DNA of 64,000 bases from JAAYAO01 sp051133435 (GTDB lineage Bacteria > Actinomycetota > Actinomycetes > Propionibacteriales > Propionibacteriaceae), in NCBI RefSeq assembly GCF_051133435.1, contig NZ_JBPGNY010000004.1, forward strand, positions 248,001 to 312,000, read 5' to 3'. A program made the translations under genes and the position numbers. A model generated the notes under the pieces. That model searched no databases, was not told the DNA's origin, and worked only from the letters and a program-made list of their open reading frames with translations. Below, piece after piece: positions 32,344-39,574 of the stretch (positions are counted from its first letter, which is position 1; every line of letters begins with the position of its first letter).

Positions 32344-33486
32344 ATGACGGACACCGAAGTCCGGATGATCGACAACACCGGCAACCCGGATCGTTATGCC
32401 CGTGGTTGGCATTGCTTGGGCCAGGCCAAGGAGTTCTCCGACGGCAAGCCCCACACCCTGCACGCCTTCGGCCAAAAACTGGTGATCTGGGCCGACACCA
32501 AGGGCAACATCAACGTCCTCGACGCCTACTGCCGCCACATGGGCGGCGACCTCTCCCAGGGCGAGGTCAAGGGCGACGAAGTCGCCTGCCCCTTCCACGA
32601 CTGGCGCTGGTCGGGCGAGGGCAAATGCACCTCGATCCCCTACTCCCGCCGCGTCCCCCTGCGCGCCCGCACTCAAACCTGGCCGACCATGGTGCACGAC
32701 GGCATCCTGTTCGTGTGGAACGACCCGGAGGGCAATCCGCCGATTCCGGAGCAGATGATCCCCGACATTCCGATGGCCGACGACCCGGACTGGACCGACT
32801 GGTACTGGTACAAGTTCGAGATCAAGGGCTCCAACTGCCGCGAGATCATCGACAACGTCGTCGACATGGCCCACTTCTTCTATGTGCACGGCTCCCTGCC
32901 CACATACTTCAAGAACGTCTTCGAGGGTCACATCGCCACCCAGTTCATGAACGGCCAGGGACGGGCCGACGTGGAGCGCAAGCGCACGATGCCCTCGGAG
33001 CGTCAGGGGATGGAGTCGATCGGCACCTACTACGGTCCGTCCTTCATGTTGAACCCGATGGAGACCAAATTCGCCGATTTCAGCATCAACTCGATGCTGA
33101 TCAACTGCCACTACCCGGTCGATCACAACAACTTCGTGCTGAACTACGCGATCAAGGTGAAGAAAACCGACTTCCCCGACCCCGCCACGGCCGAAGAGAC
33201 CGCCCAGCAGATGGCGCAGTACATCAAGATCGGCTTCGAGCAGGACGTCCAGATCTGGAACAACAAGACCCAGATCGACAACCCGCTGCTGTGTGAGGAG
33301 GACGGGCCGGTCTACCAGTTGCGTCGTTGGTACCAGCAGTTCTACACCGACGTCGCCGACATCACCCCGGAGATGACCGACCGCTTCGAGTTCGAGATCG
33401 ACACCACCCGCCCGAACGAAGCCTGGCGGGCCGAGGTGGAACAGAATCTCCGGGAGGCGGAGCAGGCCGAGCCGGCCCGCGGCTGA
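32344..33486 (+). CDS. kshA: Rieske oxygenase, 3-ketosteroid 9-alpha-hydroxylase (KshA)-like
   Basis: 380 aa oxygenase component. The Rieske [2Fe-2S] ligands are Cys63, His65, Cys82 and His85 (YCRHMGGDL...CPFHDW). The mononuclear iron ligands are His177, His182 and Asp301, in DMAHFFYVH and FEQDVQIW. Long stretches, including LPTYFKNVFEGHIA and YQLRRWYQQFYTDVADI, match M. tuberculosis KshA as I recall it, so the assignment to the KshA subfamily is firm; 3-ketosteroid specificity is not. No reductase (KshB) is adjacent. GAGAGGAG precedes the ATG. It is divergent from the DegT-like operon and convergent with iclR. Confidence 0.88.
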   Translation: MTDTEVRMIDNTGNPDRYARGWHCLGQAKEFSDGKPHTLHAFGQKLVIWADTKGNINVLDAYCRHMGGDLSQGEVKGDEVACPFHDWRWSGEGKCTSIPYSRRVPLRARTQTWPTMVHDGILFVWNDPEGNPPIPEQMIPDIPMADDPDWTDWYWYKFEIKGSNCREIIDNVVDMAHFFYVHGSLPTYFKNVFEGHIATQFMNGQGRADVERKRTMPSERQGMESIGTYYGPSFMLNPMETKFADFSINSMLINCHYPVDHNNFVLNYAIKVKKTDFPDPATAEETAQQMAQYIKIGFEQDVQIWNNKTQIDNPLLCEEDGPVYQLRRWYQQFYTDVADITPEMTDRFEFEIDTTRPNEAWRAEVEQNLREAEQAEPARG

Positions 33487-33530
33487 TTCTCGGCAGCACG
33501 GCGGCAACTGCTGCCGGCCCCGCAGACAGC

Positions 33531-33572
33531 ACAACGGCGGCGGATGGGATCGAACCCACCCGCCGCCGTTGT
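33531..33572. terminator. bidirectional terminator between kshA and iclR
   Basis: 13-bp perfect stem ACAACGGCGGCGG/CCGCCGCCGTTGT, with a further 4-bp TGGG/CCCA inside and a short loop. It lies between two convergent genes and can end both transcripts. Confidence 0.8.
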
Positions 33573-33579
33573 CGTTGAA

Positions 33580-34374
33580 TCAGCGCACCACCGACAGCCG
33601 GCGCGATCGTGTCGACACCTGATGGTCGGGCCAGAGTTCCTCCGAGATCCGGCGGGTGGCGTGGGCCACCAGATCGGCCACCCGCTCCAACGGCAGCCCG
33701 GATTCACCGGTCAGGGACACCGCGCCGACCTGGCCGCGGGGGCCGCGGATGGCCGAGCCGACACAGGCCAGGTGCTCGAAGGGCGCACCGGTGGAGAAAG
33801 CCAGTCCACCCGCTGCCCGGATGCGGGAGAGCTCCTTGTGCAGGTTGCCCTGACGCCCGGAGGTACTGCGGCAGACCGCGATGCCGTACATACCTTCGAC
33901 GACCTCGGGCTCGACCCAGGCGAGCATCGCCTTGCCCAACGCGGTGCGGTGGGCGGGCAGGCGCACCCCGACCCTGGTCGGCACGTCGAGGTTCGCCCGG
34001 AAACCGATCTTGTCGAGGCAGTAGACCTCGCCGCCCTGCAGAACACCGAGGTGTACGACCAGACCGGTGCGCAAGTGCAGTTGCTGCAGCCGGGCCGAGG
34101 CAGCTTCCCGGATCATCGTTTCGTCGCGGATTCCGGAGCCCAGCCGCAGCGACCGCGGACCCAGCACGTAACCGTCGGGACTGTGGGCGAGCCACTCCAC
34201 CCGCACCAGTTGTTCGAGAATCCGATGCGCGGTCGACCGCGGCAGACCGGTTCGCCGCGAGATCCCCTCCAAGGTCAGGCAGGTACCCGGGGCGCTGAAG
34301 GCGTCCAGGATCAACGTCATCCGCTCAACCATCGACGGGGGCAGCTCGCGCTTCTCTTCAACTGTGACGGCCAT
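33580..34374 (-). CDS. IclR-family transcriptional regulator
   Basis: 264 aa. N-terminal winged helix at about residues 20-80 with LEGISRRTGLPRSTAHRIL. C-terminal effector-binding GAF-like domain with RTALGKAMLAW and GGLAFSTGAPFEHLACVGSAI. These regulators sense aromatic, sugar or acid metabolites and usually control an adjacent catabolic operon. ATG 34374 is preceded by GAGGAG. A CCAAGC-type site lies 13 bp upstream of the start, so it may autoregulate or be regulated with kshA and the importer. It is the only regulator in this region. Confidence 0.93.
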   Translation of the reverse strand: MAVTVEEKRELPPSMVERMTLILDAFSAPGTCLTLEGISRRTGLPRSTAHRILEQLVRVEWLAHSPDGYVLGPRSLRLGSGIRDETMIREAASARLQQLHLRTGLVVHLGVLQGGEVYCLDKIGFRANLDVPTRVGVRLPAHRTALGKAMLAWVEPEVVEGMYGIAVCRSTSGRQGNLHKELSRIRAAGGLAFSTGAPFEHLACVGSAIRGPRGQVGAVSLTGESGLPLERVADLVAHATRRISEELWPDHQVSTRSRRLSVVR

Positions 34375-34386
34375 CTCACTCCTCAA

Positions 34387-34402
34387 CCAAGCGCTCGTTA
34401 GG
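34387..34402. promoter_or_regulatory. CCAAGC-type operator, site 3
   Basis: CCAAGCGCTCGTTAGG shares the CCAAGC half and a looser second half with sites 1 and 2. It lies just upstream of the iclR ribosome site. It is the weakest of the three. Confidence 0.45.
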
Positions 34403-34516
34403 TGGTATGAAGAAAACGCTAACCCGCGACCCGAAATCCGTCTACGGTCATCTCAGTATGTGAGGACATTTCCTTAAACCTTTTTCATCGGTCGGTCGGG
34501 TCAGGAGCTCCGGGCA

Positions 34517-34554
34517 GCAAAAACCGGGCCGTGCGCAGTGCGCATCGACCCGGT
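34517..34554 (-). terminator. terminator behind third short-chain dehydrogenase
   Basis: On the minus strand an ACCGGG/CCCGGT stem, with an inner TGCGCA repeat, runs directly into GTTTTTGC, a classical intrinsic terminator tail. It lies 25 nt beyond the dehydrogenase stop. Confidence 0.7.
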
Positions 34555-34578
34555 GACGACTCGGTGAAAGGCGAGCCC

Positions 34579-35415
34579 TCAGACCTCCTTGGGGAAGTTC
34601 GTCCAGCCCTTGCCGTCGAAGCGGGTGAACCAGCCGCCGGCTTCCAGCGTGCCGCCGTCGACCGGAAGGGTCTGCCCGGTCATGTACGAGGCCCCGTCCC
34701 CGGACAGGAACTCGATCACCTTGGCGCAATCGTCGGCCTCGCCGAGGCGGGCCAGCGGCGCCCACGAGCGCATGTTGTCGGGATCGCGCCCGCGCAACAT
34801 CATCTCGGCCGGGGTGGCGGGCGTGTTGATCAGATCGGGGGCGATGGCATTGACCCGGATGCCGTACTGCCCCACCGCGACCGCCAGCGATCGGGTGAAA
34901 GCGACGATGCCGGCGTTGAAGGCCGAGTACACCGCATGCCCCGGAATCCCCCGGAAGGCTTCGACGGTGGCCACGTTGACGATTGCACCGCCACCTTGGG
35001 CCTTCATGGTGTCCAACACCGCATGGGTCATCGCGAAGACATGCCAGAGGTTGATCTCGTACAACTGCTGCCAGTGCTCGGGTTCGGACTGCTCGAAACT
35101 GCGGGCGAAGGGTTTGAAATCGCCCACATTGTTCACCAGCACCCCGATGCCGCCACCGCCCAGTTCCCGGGCCCGGTCGGCGACCGCGGTAATCACCTCG
35201 GGTTCGGTGATGTCGCCGACGACCACCTCGCAGCGGCCCCCCTCGGCGAGGATCTCGGCCCGGGTCGCCTCGGCGGCTTCGGCATTGATGTCGTTCAGCA
35301 GCACCAAGTCACCGCGCCGGGCCAGCCGTCGCGAGGTGGCGCCGCCGATACCCAGCGCACCGCCGGTCACAATCGTCACTGCCACCAGTCGGGTCCTCTC
35401 GGTCGTGGCCGCCAT
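34579..35415 (-). CDS. short-chain dehydrogenase, third in region
   Basis: 278 aa at most. Cofactor loop VTGGALGIGGATSRRLA, LVNNVGDF, catalytic serine region NVATVEAFRG, and YSAFNAG in place of YxxxK: Tyr is present but the usual lysine position holds Asn. The C-terminus is long (LEAGGWFTRFDGKGWTNFPKEV). The start is uncertain: ATG 35415 has no clear ribosome site, while GTG 35385 follows GAGAGGA and would begin right at the first strand. It stands alone, with a terminator behind it. Confidence 0.85.
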   Translation of the reverse strand: MAATTERTRLVAVTIVTGGALGIGGATSRRLARRGDLVLLNDINAEAAEATRAEILAEGGRCEVVVGDITEPEVITAVADRARELGGGGIGVLVNNVGDFKPFARSFEQSEPEHWQQLYEINLWHVFAMTHAVLDTMKAQGGGAIVNVATVEAFRGIPGHAVYSAFNAGIVAFTRSLAVAVGQYGIRVNAIAPDLINTPATPAEMMLRGRDPDNMRSWAPLARLGEADDCAKVIEFLSGDGASYMTGQTLPVDGGTLEAGGWFTRFDGKGWTNFPKEV

Positions 35416-35514
35416 TCGTGGCGGTCGGGTTCACCTCCGACCCTAGCTGCGTCAGTCCCCGCGGGCCCGCTCGTTACCGATCAGCGGCGGCGCACTTCGG
35501 ACGGGACGTGGTGG

Positions 35515-36348
35515 TCAGCCTCGTTGTGCGCGGGCGGTACTGAACAGGCAGATCGCCGCCGCGGTGGACACATTGAGGCTTTCGGCCAGGCCGTACATCG
35601 GCACGCCGATACTGCGGTCGGCCAGGGCGACGTCGTCGGCGGGCAGCCCCCAGGCCTCGTTGCCCAGCACCCACGCGGTGGGGGCGGCAAGTTCCGCACG
35701 CGTCAGATCGTCCAGGGTCGGGCCGGACGAGCCGTCGGCGGCCAGCACCTGCAGGCCGGCCTCACGACAGGCGGCGATCGCCTCGGGCAGGTCGGGGCCG
35801 GTGATCACCGGTAGGTGGAAGATGCTGCCGACCGAGGCCCGGATGGTCTTGGCATTGGTCAGCTCGACCGAACCTCCGGTCAGAATCACCGCATCGGCAC
35901 CGAAAGCATCGGCGCAGCGGATGATGGTGCCGGCATTGCCCGGGTCGCGCACCTGGGCGCAGATCACCACCAACGAGGGTGGCTGCGGCCAGTGCTCGGG
36001 CAGGGCGACCTCGGGGGAATCGGCGTGGGCCACCACCCCTTGGGCGGTGACCGCATCACACAACCCGGCCAGGTCGGCGGCCGACACCGTGCACGAGTCG
36101 ACCCCGTGTTCGGTGGCCAGGTCGATCAGGTCGGCCATCGCCTCGACCTGATCCTCGGCCACCCAGAGCCGGTGGCAGGTGCCGTACCGGAGCGCTTCAC
36201 GCACCGCCTGGCGTCCCTCGACCAGGCACTCGCCGGTGGCCCTGCGGTCCTTGCGTCTGGTCAAACGACGAACCGACCGCAGCGCGGCGGCACTGGCACG
36301 GGGGACGTGCCGGGCTGCGGCTGCGGTCGGTTCGGGAGTACTGCTCAA
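35515..36348 (-). CDS. SpoU/TrmH-family RNA 2'-O-methyltransferase
   Basis: 277 aa. N-terminal substrate-binding domain (ECLVEGRQAVREAL). C-terminal knotted SPOUT domain with the three SAM motifs: VRDPGNAGTIIRCADAFGAD, AWVLGNEAWGLPADD and VPMYGLAESLNVSTAAAICLF. It methylates a ribose in rRNA or tRNA; the target base is not readable. It starts with TTG 2 nt behind rplT, so it is part of the infC-rpmI-rplT operon, a common actinobacterial arrangement in which pheST often follows. Confidence 0.93.
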   Translation of the reverse strand: MSSTPEPTAAAARHVPRASAAALRSVRRLTRRKDRRATGECLVEGRQAVREALRYGTCHRLWVAEDQVEAMADLIDLATEHGVDSCTVSAADLAGLCDAVTAQGVVAHADSPEVALPEHWPQPPSLVVICAQVRDPGNAGTIIRCADAFGADAVILTGGSVELTNAKTIRASVGSIFHLPVITGPDLPEAIAACREAGLQVLAADGSSGPTLDDLTRAELAAPTAWVLGNEAWGLPADDVALADRSIGVPMYGLAESLNVSTAAAICLFSTARAQRG

Positions 36349-36350
36349 CC

Positions 36351-36719
36351 TCAGGCGGCGACGGTCGTCTGGTTGGCCTTGGCCACCTCGACGAGCGCGG
36401 CGAACGCGGTCGGGTCGGACACGGCCAGCTCGGCCAGCATCTTGCGGTCGACCTCGACACCACCGTTCTTCAGACCCGAGATGAACCGGTTGTAGGTCAT
36501 GCCCTCGGCGCGGGCGGCGGCGTTGATCCGCTGAATCCAGAGCTTGCGGAAGTCACCCTTGCGAGCACGACGGTCACGGAAGGCGTAAACACCGGAGTGC
36601 TGCACCTGCTCCTTGGCCTTGCGGTACAGCCGCGAGCGCTGCCCGCGGTAGCCGGAGGCCTGGTCGAGAATCTCGCGGCGCTTCTTCTGCGCATTCACAG
36701 AACGCTTGACGCGTGCCAT
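36351..36719 (-). CDS. rplT: 50S ribosomal protein L20
   Basis: 122 aa, usual length, highly basic. MARVKRSVNAQKKRREILDQ, then GYRGQRSRLYRKAKEQ and INAAARAEGMTYNRFI are L20 blocks. It binds 23S rRNA early in 50S assembly and in many bacteria represses its own operon through the mRNA leader. It follows rpmI by 63 nt. Confidence 0.98.
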   Translation of the reverse strand: MARVKRSVNAQKKRREILDQASGYRGQRSRLYRKAKEQVQHSGVYAFRDRRARKGDFRKLWIQRINAAARAEGMTYNRFISGLKNGGVEVDRKMLAELAVSDPTAFAALVEVAKANQTTVAA

Positions 36720-36782
36720 GGACTTTCTCCTTACAGCTTGGGTGCCCGGCAGGGCCGGGCGGGGTGGAAAACGGTCAGGGGA

Positions 36783-36977
36783 TCACTTGCCGAGCAGCTT
36801 CTTGGCCTTCTTGGCGTCGCCGGGGGCCATCACCGCATCGCCGTCCAAGCGGCGCAGGCGACGGTTGCCCTTGTGATCGTTGAGGTGCATCTTGCCCGCC
36901 TTGCGGTGCATGACCTTGCCCGAACCGGTGATCTTGAAGCGCTTCTTCGCACCCGAGTGGGTCTTCATTTTGGGCAT
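36783..36977 (-). CDS. rpmI: 50S ribosomal protein L35
   Basis: 64 aa. MPKMKTHSGAKKRFKITGSG is the L35 N-terminus, and a lysine-rich tail follows. A 23S-binding small protein. It follows infC by 62 nt with GGAG upstream of its ATG. Confidence 0.98.
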   Translation of the reverse strand: MPKMKTHSGAKKRFKITGSGKVMHRKAGKMHLNDHKGNRRLRRLDGDAVMAPGDAKKAKKLLGK

Positions 36978-37039
36978 ATCTGCTCCTTTGTTTCATACCC
37001 GACTGGCGGGCTGGGGGTTTCGCGTGGCTTGCGGCCGGC

Positions 37040-37720
37040 TCACAGATCGATGTCGGGATCCATGTTGTCGGCGGGGCCCTTCTTCTTGGGCTTGGACTGG
37101 TGCTGCTGGCGGTGTTCGGCCAGCATCGTGCGTTCGGCTTCCTGGGCTTCACGACGACGCTCGGCCTTGCGGCTGCGTTCGGCGTCGGCATCGGCGCGGG
37201 CCTGCCCCTTCTTGCGGGTCGGGCCGAGCACCATCAGCATGTTGCGGCCCTCGTGCTTGGGGGCCGACTCCACGAAGCCGTACTCTTCAACATCTTCAGC
37301 GAGGCGCTTGAGCAGGTTGATACCCAGTTCCGGACGACTCTGTTCGCGGCCACGGAACATGATGGTGATCTTCACCTTGTCGCCGCCCTTGAGAAAGCGC
37401 ACCACGTGCGACTTCTTGGTCTCGTAGTCGTTGCTGTCGATCTTGGGCCGGAGCTTCATTTCCTTCAGGCCGGTGTTCGACTGGTTGCGCCGGTTCTCCC
37501 GTTCGCGCTGGGCACTCTCGTACTTGAACTTGCCGTAGTCCATCAACTTGACGACCGGCGGGCGGGCGTCGGGAGCCACCTCGACCAGGTCGAGTTCGGA
37601 TTCACGGGCAAGCTGGCGGGCTGCTTCGATCGGCACGATGCCGACCTGCTCACCGGCGGGCCCGACCAAACGGACCTCCGGTACCCGGATGCGCTCATTG
37701 ATGCGCTGCTCTGTGCTGAT
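37040..37720 (-). CDS. infC: translation initiation factor IF-3, apparent ATC start
   Basis: 226 aa. Binds the 30S subunit and checks start-codon pairing. N-domain ISTEQRINERIRVPEVRLVG, linker KFKYESAQRERENRRNQ, C-domain with KMKLRPKID-like block (KEMKLRPKIDSNDYETK) and KVKITIMFRGRE. The conserved N-terminus begins at codon ATC (37718-37720), placed right after GGAGGAAGT; no ATG, GTG or TTG fits. Rare AUU/AUC/AUA starts are the known basis of infC autoregulation. An acidic/basic tail of about 45 residues extends beyond the family core. Confidence 0.95.
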   Translation of the reverse strand: MSTEQRINERIRVPEVRLVGPAGEQVGIVPIEAARQLARESELDLVEVAPDARPPVVKLMDYGKFKYESAQRERENRRNQSNTGLKEMKLRPKIDSNDYETKKSHVVRFLKGGDKVKITIMFRGREQSRPELGINLLKRLAEDVEEYGFVESAPKHEGRNMLMVLGPTRKKGQARADADAERSRKAERRREAQEAERTMLAEHRQQHQSKPKKKGPADNMDPDIDL

Positions 37721-37782
37721 ACTTCCTCCAGTGTTCAGTGATCTTGCGTGATGCACAGACCTGAAGGTGTCAGCCGGGAGCG

Positions 37783-37806
37783 GCCGACCACGCGAGTGCG
37801 GTCGGC
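37783..37806 (-). promoter_or_regulatory. leader hairpin upstream of infC
   Basis: Stem GCCGACC/GGTCGGC in the roughly 180-nt leader between the infC promoter and its start. It could be part of an L20/IF-3 leader control element or simply a leader stem; its pairing with rplT regulation is untested. Confidence 0.3.
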
Positions 37807-37906
37807 GCCATGATGGCCGAAAACCCGTCGACGTCCACCGTTGATCGGGTGAGAGATCAGGTCTCTGCTTATGCCGGGCCGGCACCGAGGCGCCGGACCG
37901 TCGTTC

Positions 37907-37936
37907 ATCTTAGCCGAAATCCGGCCCGGGCCCCAA
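37907..37936 (-). promoter_or_regulatory. candidate infC operon promoter
   Basis: On the minus strand TTGGGG, 18-nt spacer, TAAGAT. The -10 is good and the -35 is moderate. It lies about 190 nt upstream of the infC start, after the end of the membrane-protein gene. Confidence 0.5.
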
Positions 37937-37946
37937 CTCGTCGGGC

Positions 37947-38471
37947 CTACTCGATGCCGCGGCCCTTCAAGATGGCCTCGATCTCGGCCATGTCGTCCAG
38001 GTCGTCTCCGGCAGCCTTGTTCGCCGGAGCCCGGTTCGCCGGGGCTGCGCCGGCCGGCGCGCGTCCGGGGGTGACCGCCGGACGGCCCTCCCCCGACTTG
38101 GCCGACTCCTTGGCCGCCCGCCTGGCCGCCTTGGCCTCGGCCCGCTGTTCGGCGGTGGCCCGGCCGACATTGCGGCTGTTCAACACGACCCCGATCAGCC
38201 AGGCCAGCAGCGCTGCCCCGAGAAAGCTCACCCCGGTCCAGATCATGGTGTCGGGCACCACCGAGCGAATCCACTCGACCACGGCCTTCACGCCCGACCA
38301 CAGCAGCGGCAGCAACCCCGACAGGTACAGACCGACCGCGGCCAGGATGATCGCGACACCCTGCAGGATGCGGCCGTAGCCGGATCGCAGTCGCCACGAG
38401 AACAGCGCCCAGAGGACACCGACGAAGGCGATGGCGATGCACAGCAGGAGCATGAACTGGTCGGAGGTCAT
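37947..38471 (-). CDS. small membrane protein, unknown function
   Basis: 174 aa. Three hydrophobic segments at about residues 6-25, 36-58 and 74-97, then a charged Ala/Lys/Arg-rich cytoplasmic tail (TAEQRAEAKAARRAAKE) ending in an acidic DDLDDMAEIEAILKGRGIE. No enzyme motifs. Small membrane proteins upstream of infC are common in related genomes. It is divergent from the sseB-like gene. Function unknown. Confidence 0.85.
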   Translation of the reverse strand: MTSDQFMLLLCIAIAFVGVLWALFSWRLRSGYGRILQGVAIILAAVGLYLSGLLPLLWSGVKAVVEWIRSVVPDTMIWTGVSFLGAALLAWLIGVVLNSRNVGRATAEQRAEAKAARRAAKESAKSGEGRPAVTPGRAPAGAAPANRAPANKAAGDDLDDMAEIEAILKGRGIE

Positions 38472-38549
38472 GCAATTACTTTCTCACACGGCCACCGTTG
38501 ACGCCTCGGGATTCACCCTCATCGGTCCCTGGATAGGCTGGCGATTGCT

Positions 38550-39113
38550 ATGACTGGACAAGACCTGCCCCACGGACGGACCCTCGGCGACACCGACCGC
38601 ACTTTCAGCGATGACGACGGGACGGCCGATCCGGCCGTGCGTCAAGTCCTGTCGGCCGCCGAGGGCGGTGACACCCGCGCCTATCTCGACGCGGTGGTGG
38701 AGCTGTGTGGGTCGCGCCTACTGGTGCCGATCATGGCCAGCGGCGACCACCTGGACGCCACCGGCCCCGAACCCGATCGGCACGCCGAGATGGCCGCGGT
38801 ACTGCTGCAGCGCCCGGACGGGGAGAAGGCGATGGTGGCGTTCACCGGGGTCGATTCGATGTCGGCCTGGCAACCCGACGCCCGGCCGATTCCGGCGACC
38901 CTGGACAAGGTCTGCGAGGCGGCGGTGCAGTCGGGCGCCAATACGGTGTTGATCGACCTGCAGGGCCCGTTCCCGTTCGTGATCGCCGACGAGATCAACC
39001 AACAACTCGCGCAGAGCCGCCGGCTGGTGAAGACCACCGACGGCGGCTACGGCTGGTGGCAGGCCAACCCCCGGGGTCAGTCCGACGCCGAGCCCCCCGC
39101 GTCCGAGGCGTAG
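38550..39113 (+). CDS. SseB-family protein
   Basis: 187 aa, soluble. It matches the SseB N-terminal domain pattern: LVPIMASGDHLD, then MAAVLLQRPDGEKAMVAFTGVDSMSAW, and DLQGPFPFVIADEI. The family has no firm biochemical role. Its last 37 bp overlap the convergent PH-like gene, so the two mRNAs are complementary at their 3' ends. Confidence 0.88.
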   Translation: MTGQDLPHGRTLGDTDRTFSDDDGTADPAVRQVLSAAEGGDTRAYLDAVVELCGSRLLVPIMASGDHLDATGPEPDRHAEMAAVLLQRPDGEKAMVAFTGVDSMSAWQPDARPIPATLDKVCEAAVQSGANTVLIDLQGPFPFVIADEINQQLAQSRRLVKTTDGGYGWWQANPRGQSDAEPPASEA

Positions 39114-39574
39114 TAGCGGGCCATCTGCACCAGCCGGTCGGCGGCATCGCGGGCGCGTTGCCCGTCCGGGTTCTGGATCGCGATCATCTGTCGGCGCCGG
39201 AATTTGTCCCCGCCGTGCACCTTCTGGCCGACGGTGGGGTCGAGCAGCAGGTAGGCCCACGGGTCTCCCTGGCGGTATCGCACGCCGCGGATCTCGTCCC
39301 ACCGGTAGGTCTCCGACAGCAGTCCGTTGCGCACGAACACACCCTTGGCATCGGCGCGCACCCGGCACAGCCCCAGGCCGAGCATCATCGCCATCATCAC
39401 CAGGATGAACACGATCAACGTGGCGATCTGCCAAACGTTGAACTCTCCCTGGATGTCGGACGGCAACCGGTACCAGCCGAACAGCGCGGCGGCGACCAAC
39501 ACCAGCGACAGAATGATCGCGGTGATCAGCGACACCCGCGGCCAGACGGTCAGCGGGGCGGGTTCGGCGCTCAC
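39077..39574 (-). CDS. PH-domain-like membrane protein
   Basis: 165 aa. Two hydrophobic helices at about residues 15-33 and 46-66, then a cytoplasmic domain (VRADAKGVFVRNGLLSETYRW followed by EIRGVRYRQGD) resembling bacterial PH-like DUF domains. The start is GTG 39574, overlapping the hisG stop by 4 bp, so it is the last member of the mshC-his operon. Similar genes follow hisG in many actinobacteria. Confidence 0.88.
   Translation of the reverse strand: MSAEPAPLTVWPRVSLITAIILSLVLVAAALFGWYRLPSDIQGEFNVWQIATLIVFILVMMAMMLGLGLCRVRADAKGVFVRNGLLSETYRWDEIRGVRYRQGDPWAYLLLDPTVGQKVHGGDKFRRRQMIAIQNPDGQRARDAADRLVQMARYYASDAGGSASD

Noticed and set aside
21954..35415. The region as a prophage, plasmid insertion or genomic island with integrase
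   Set aside because: No integrase, transposase, tRNA-adjacent attachment site or long direct repeat was seen; base composition looks like the flanks.
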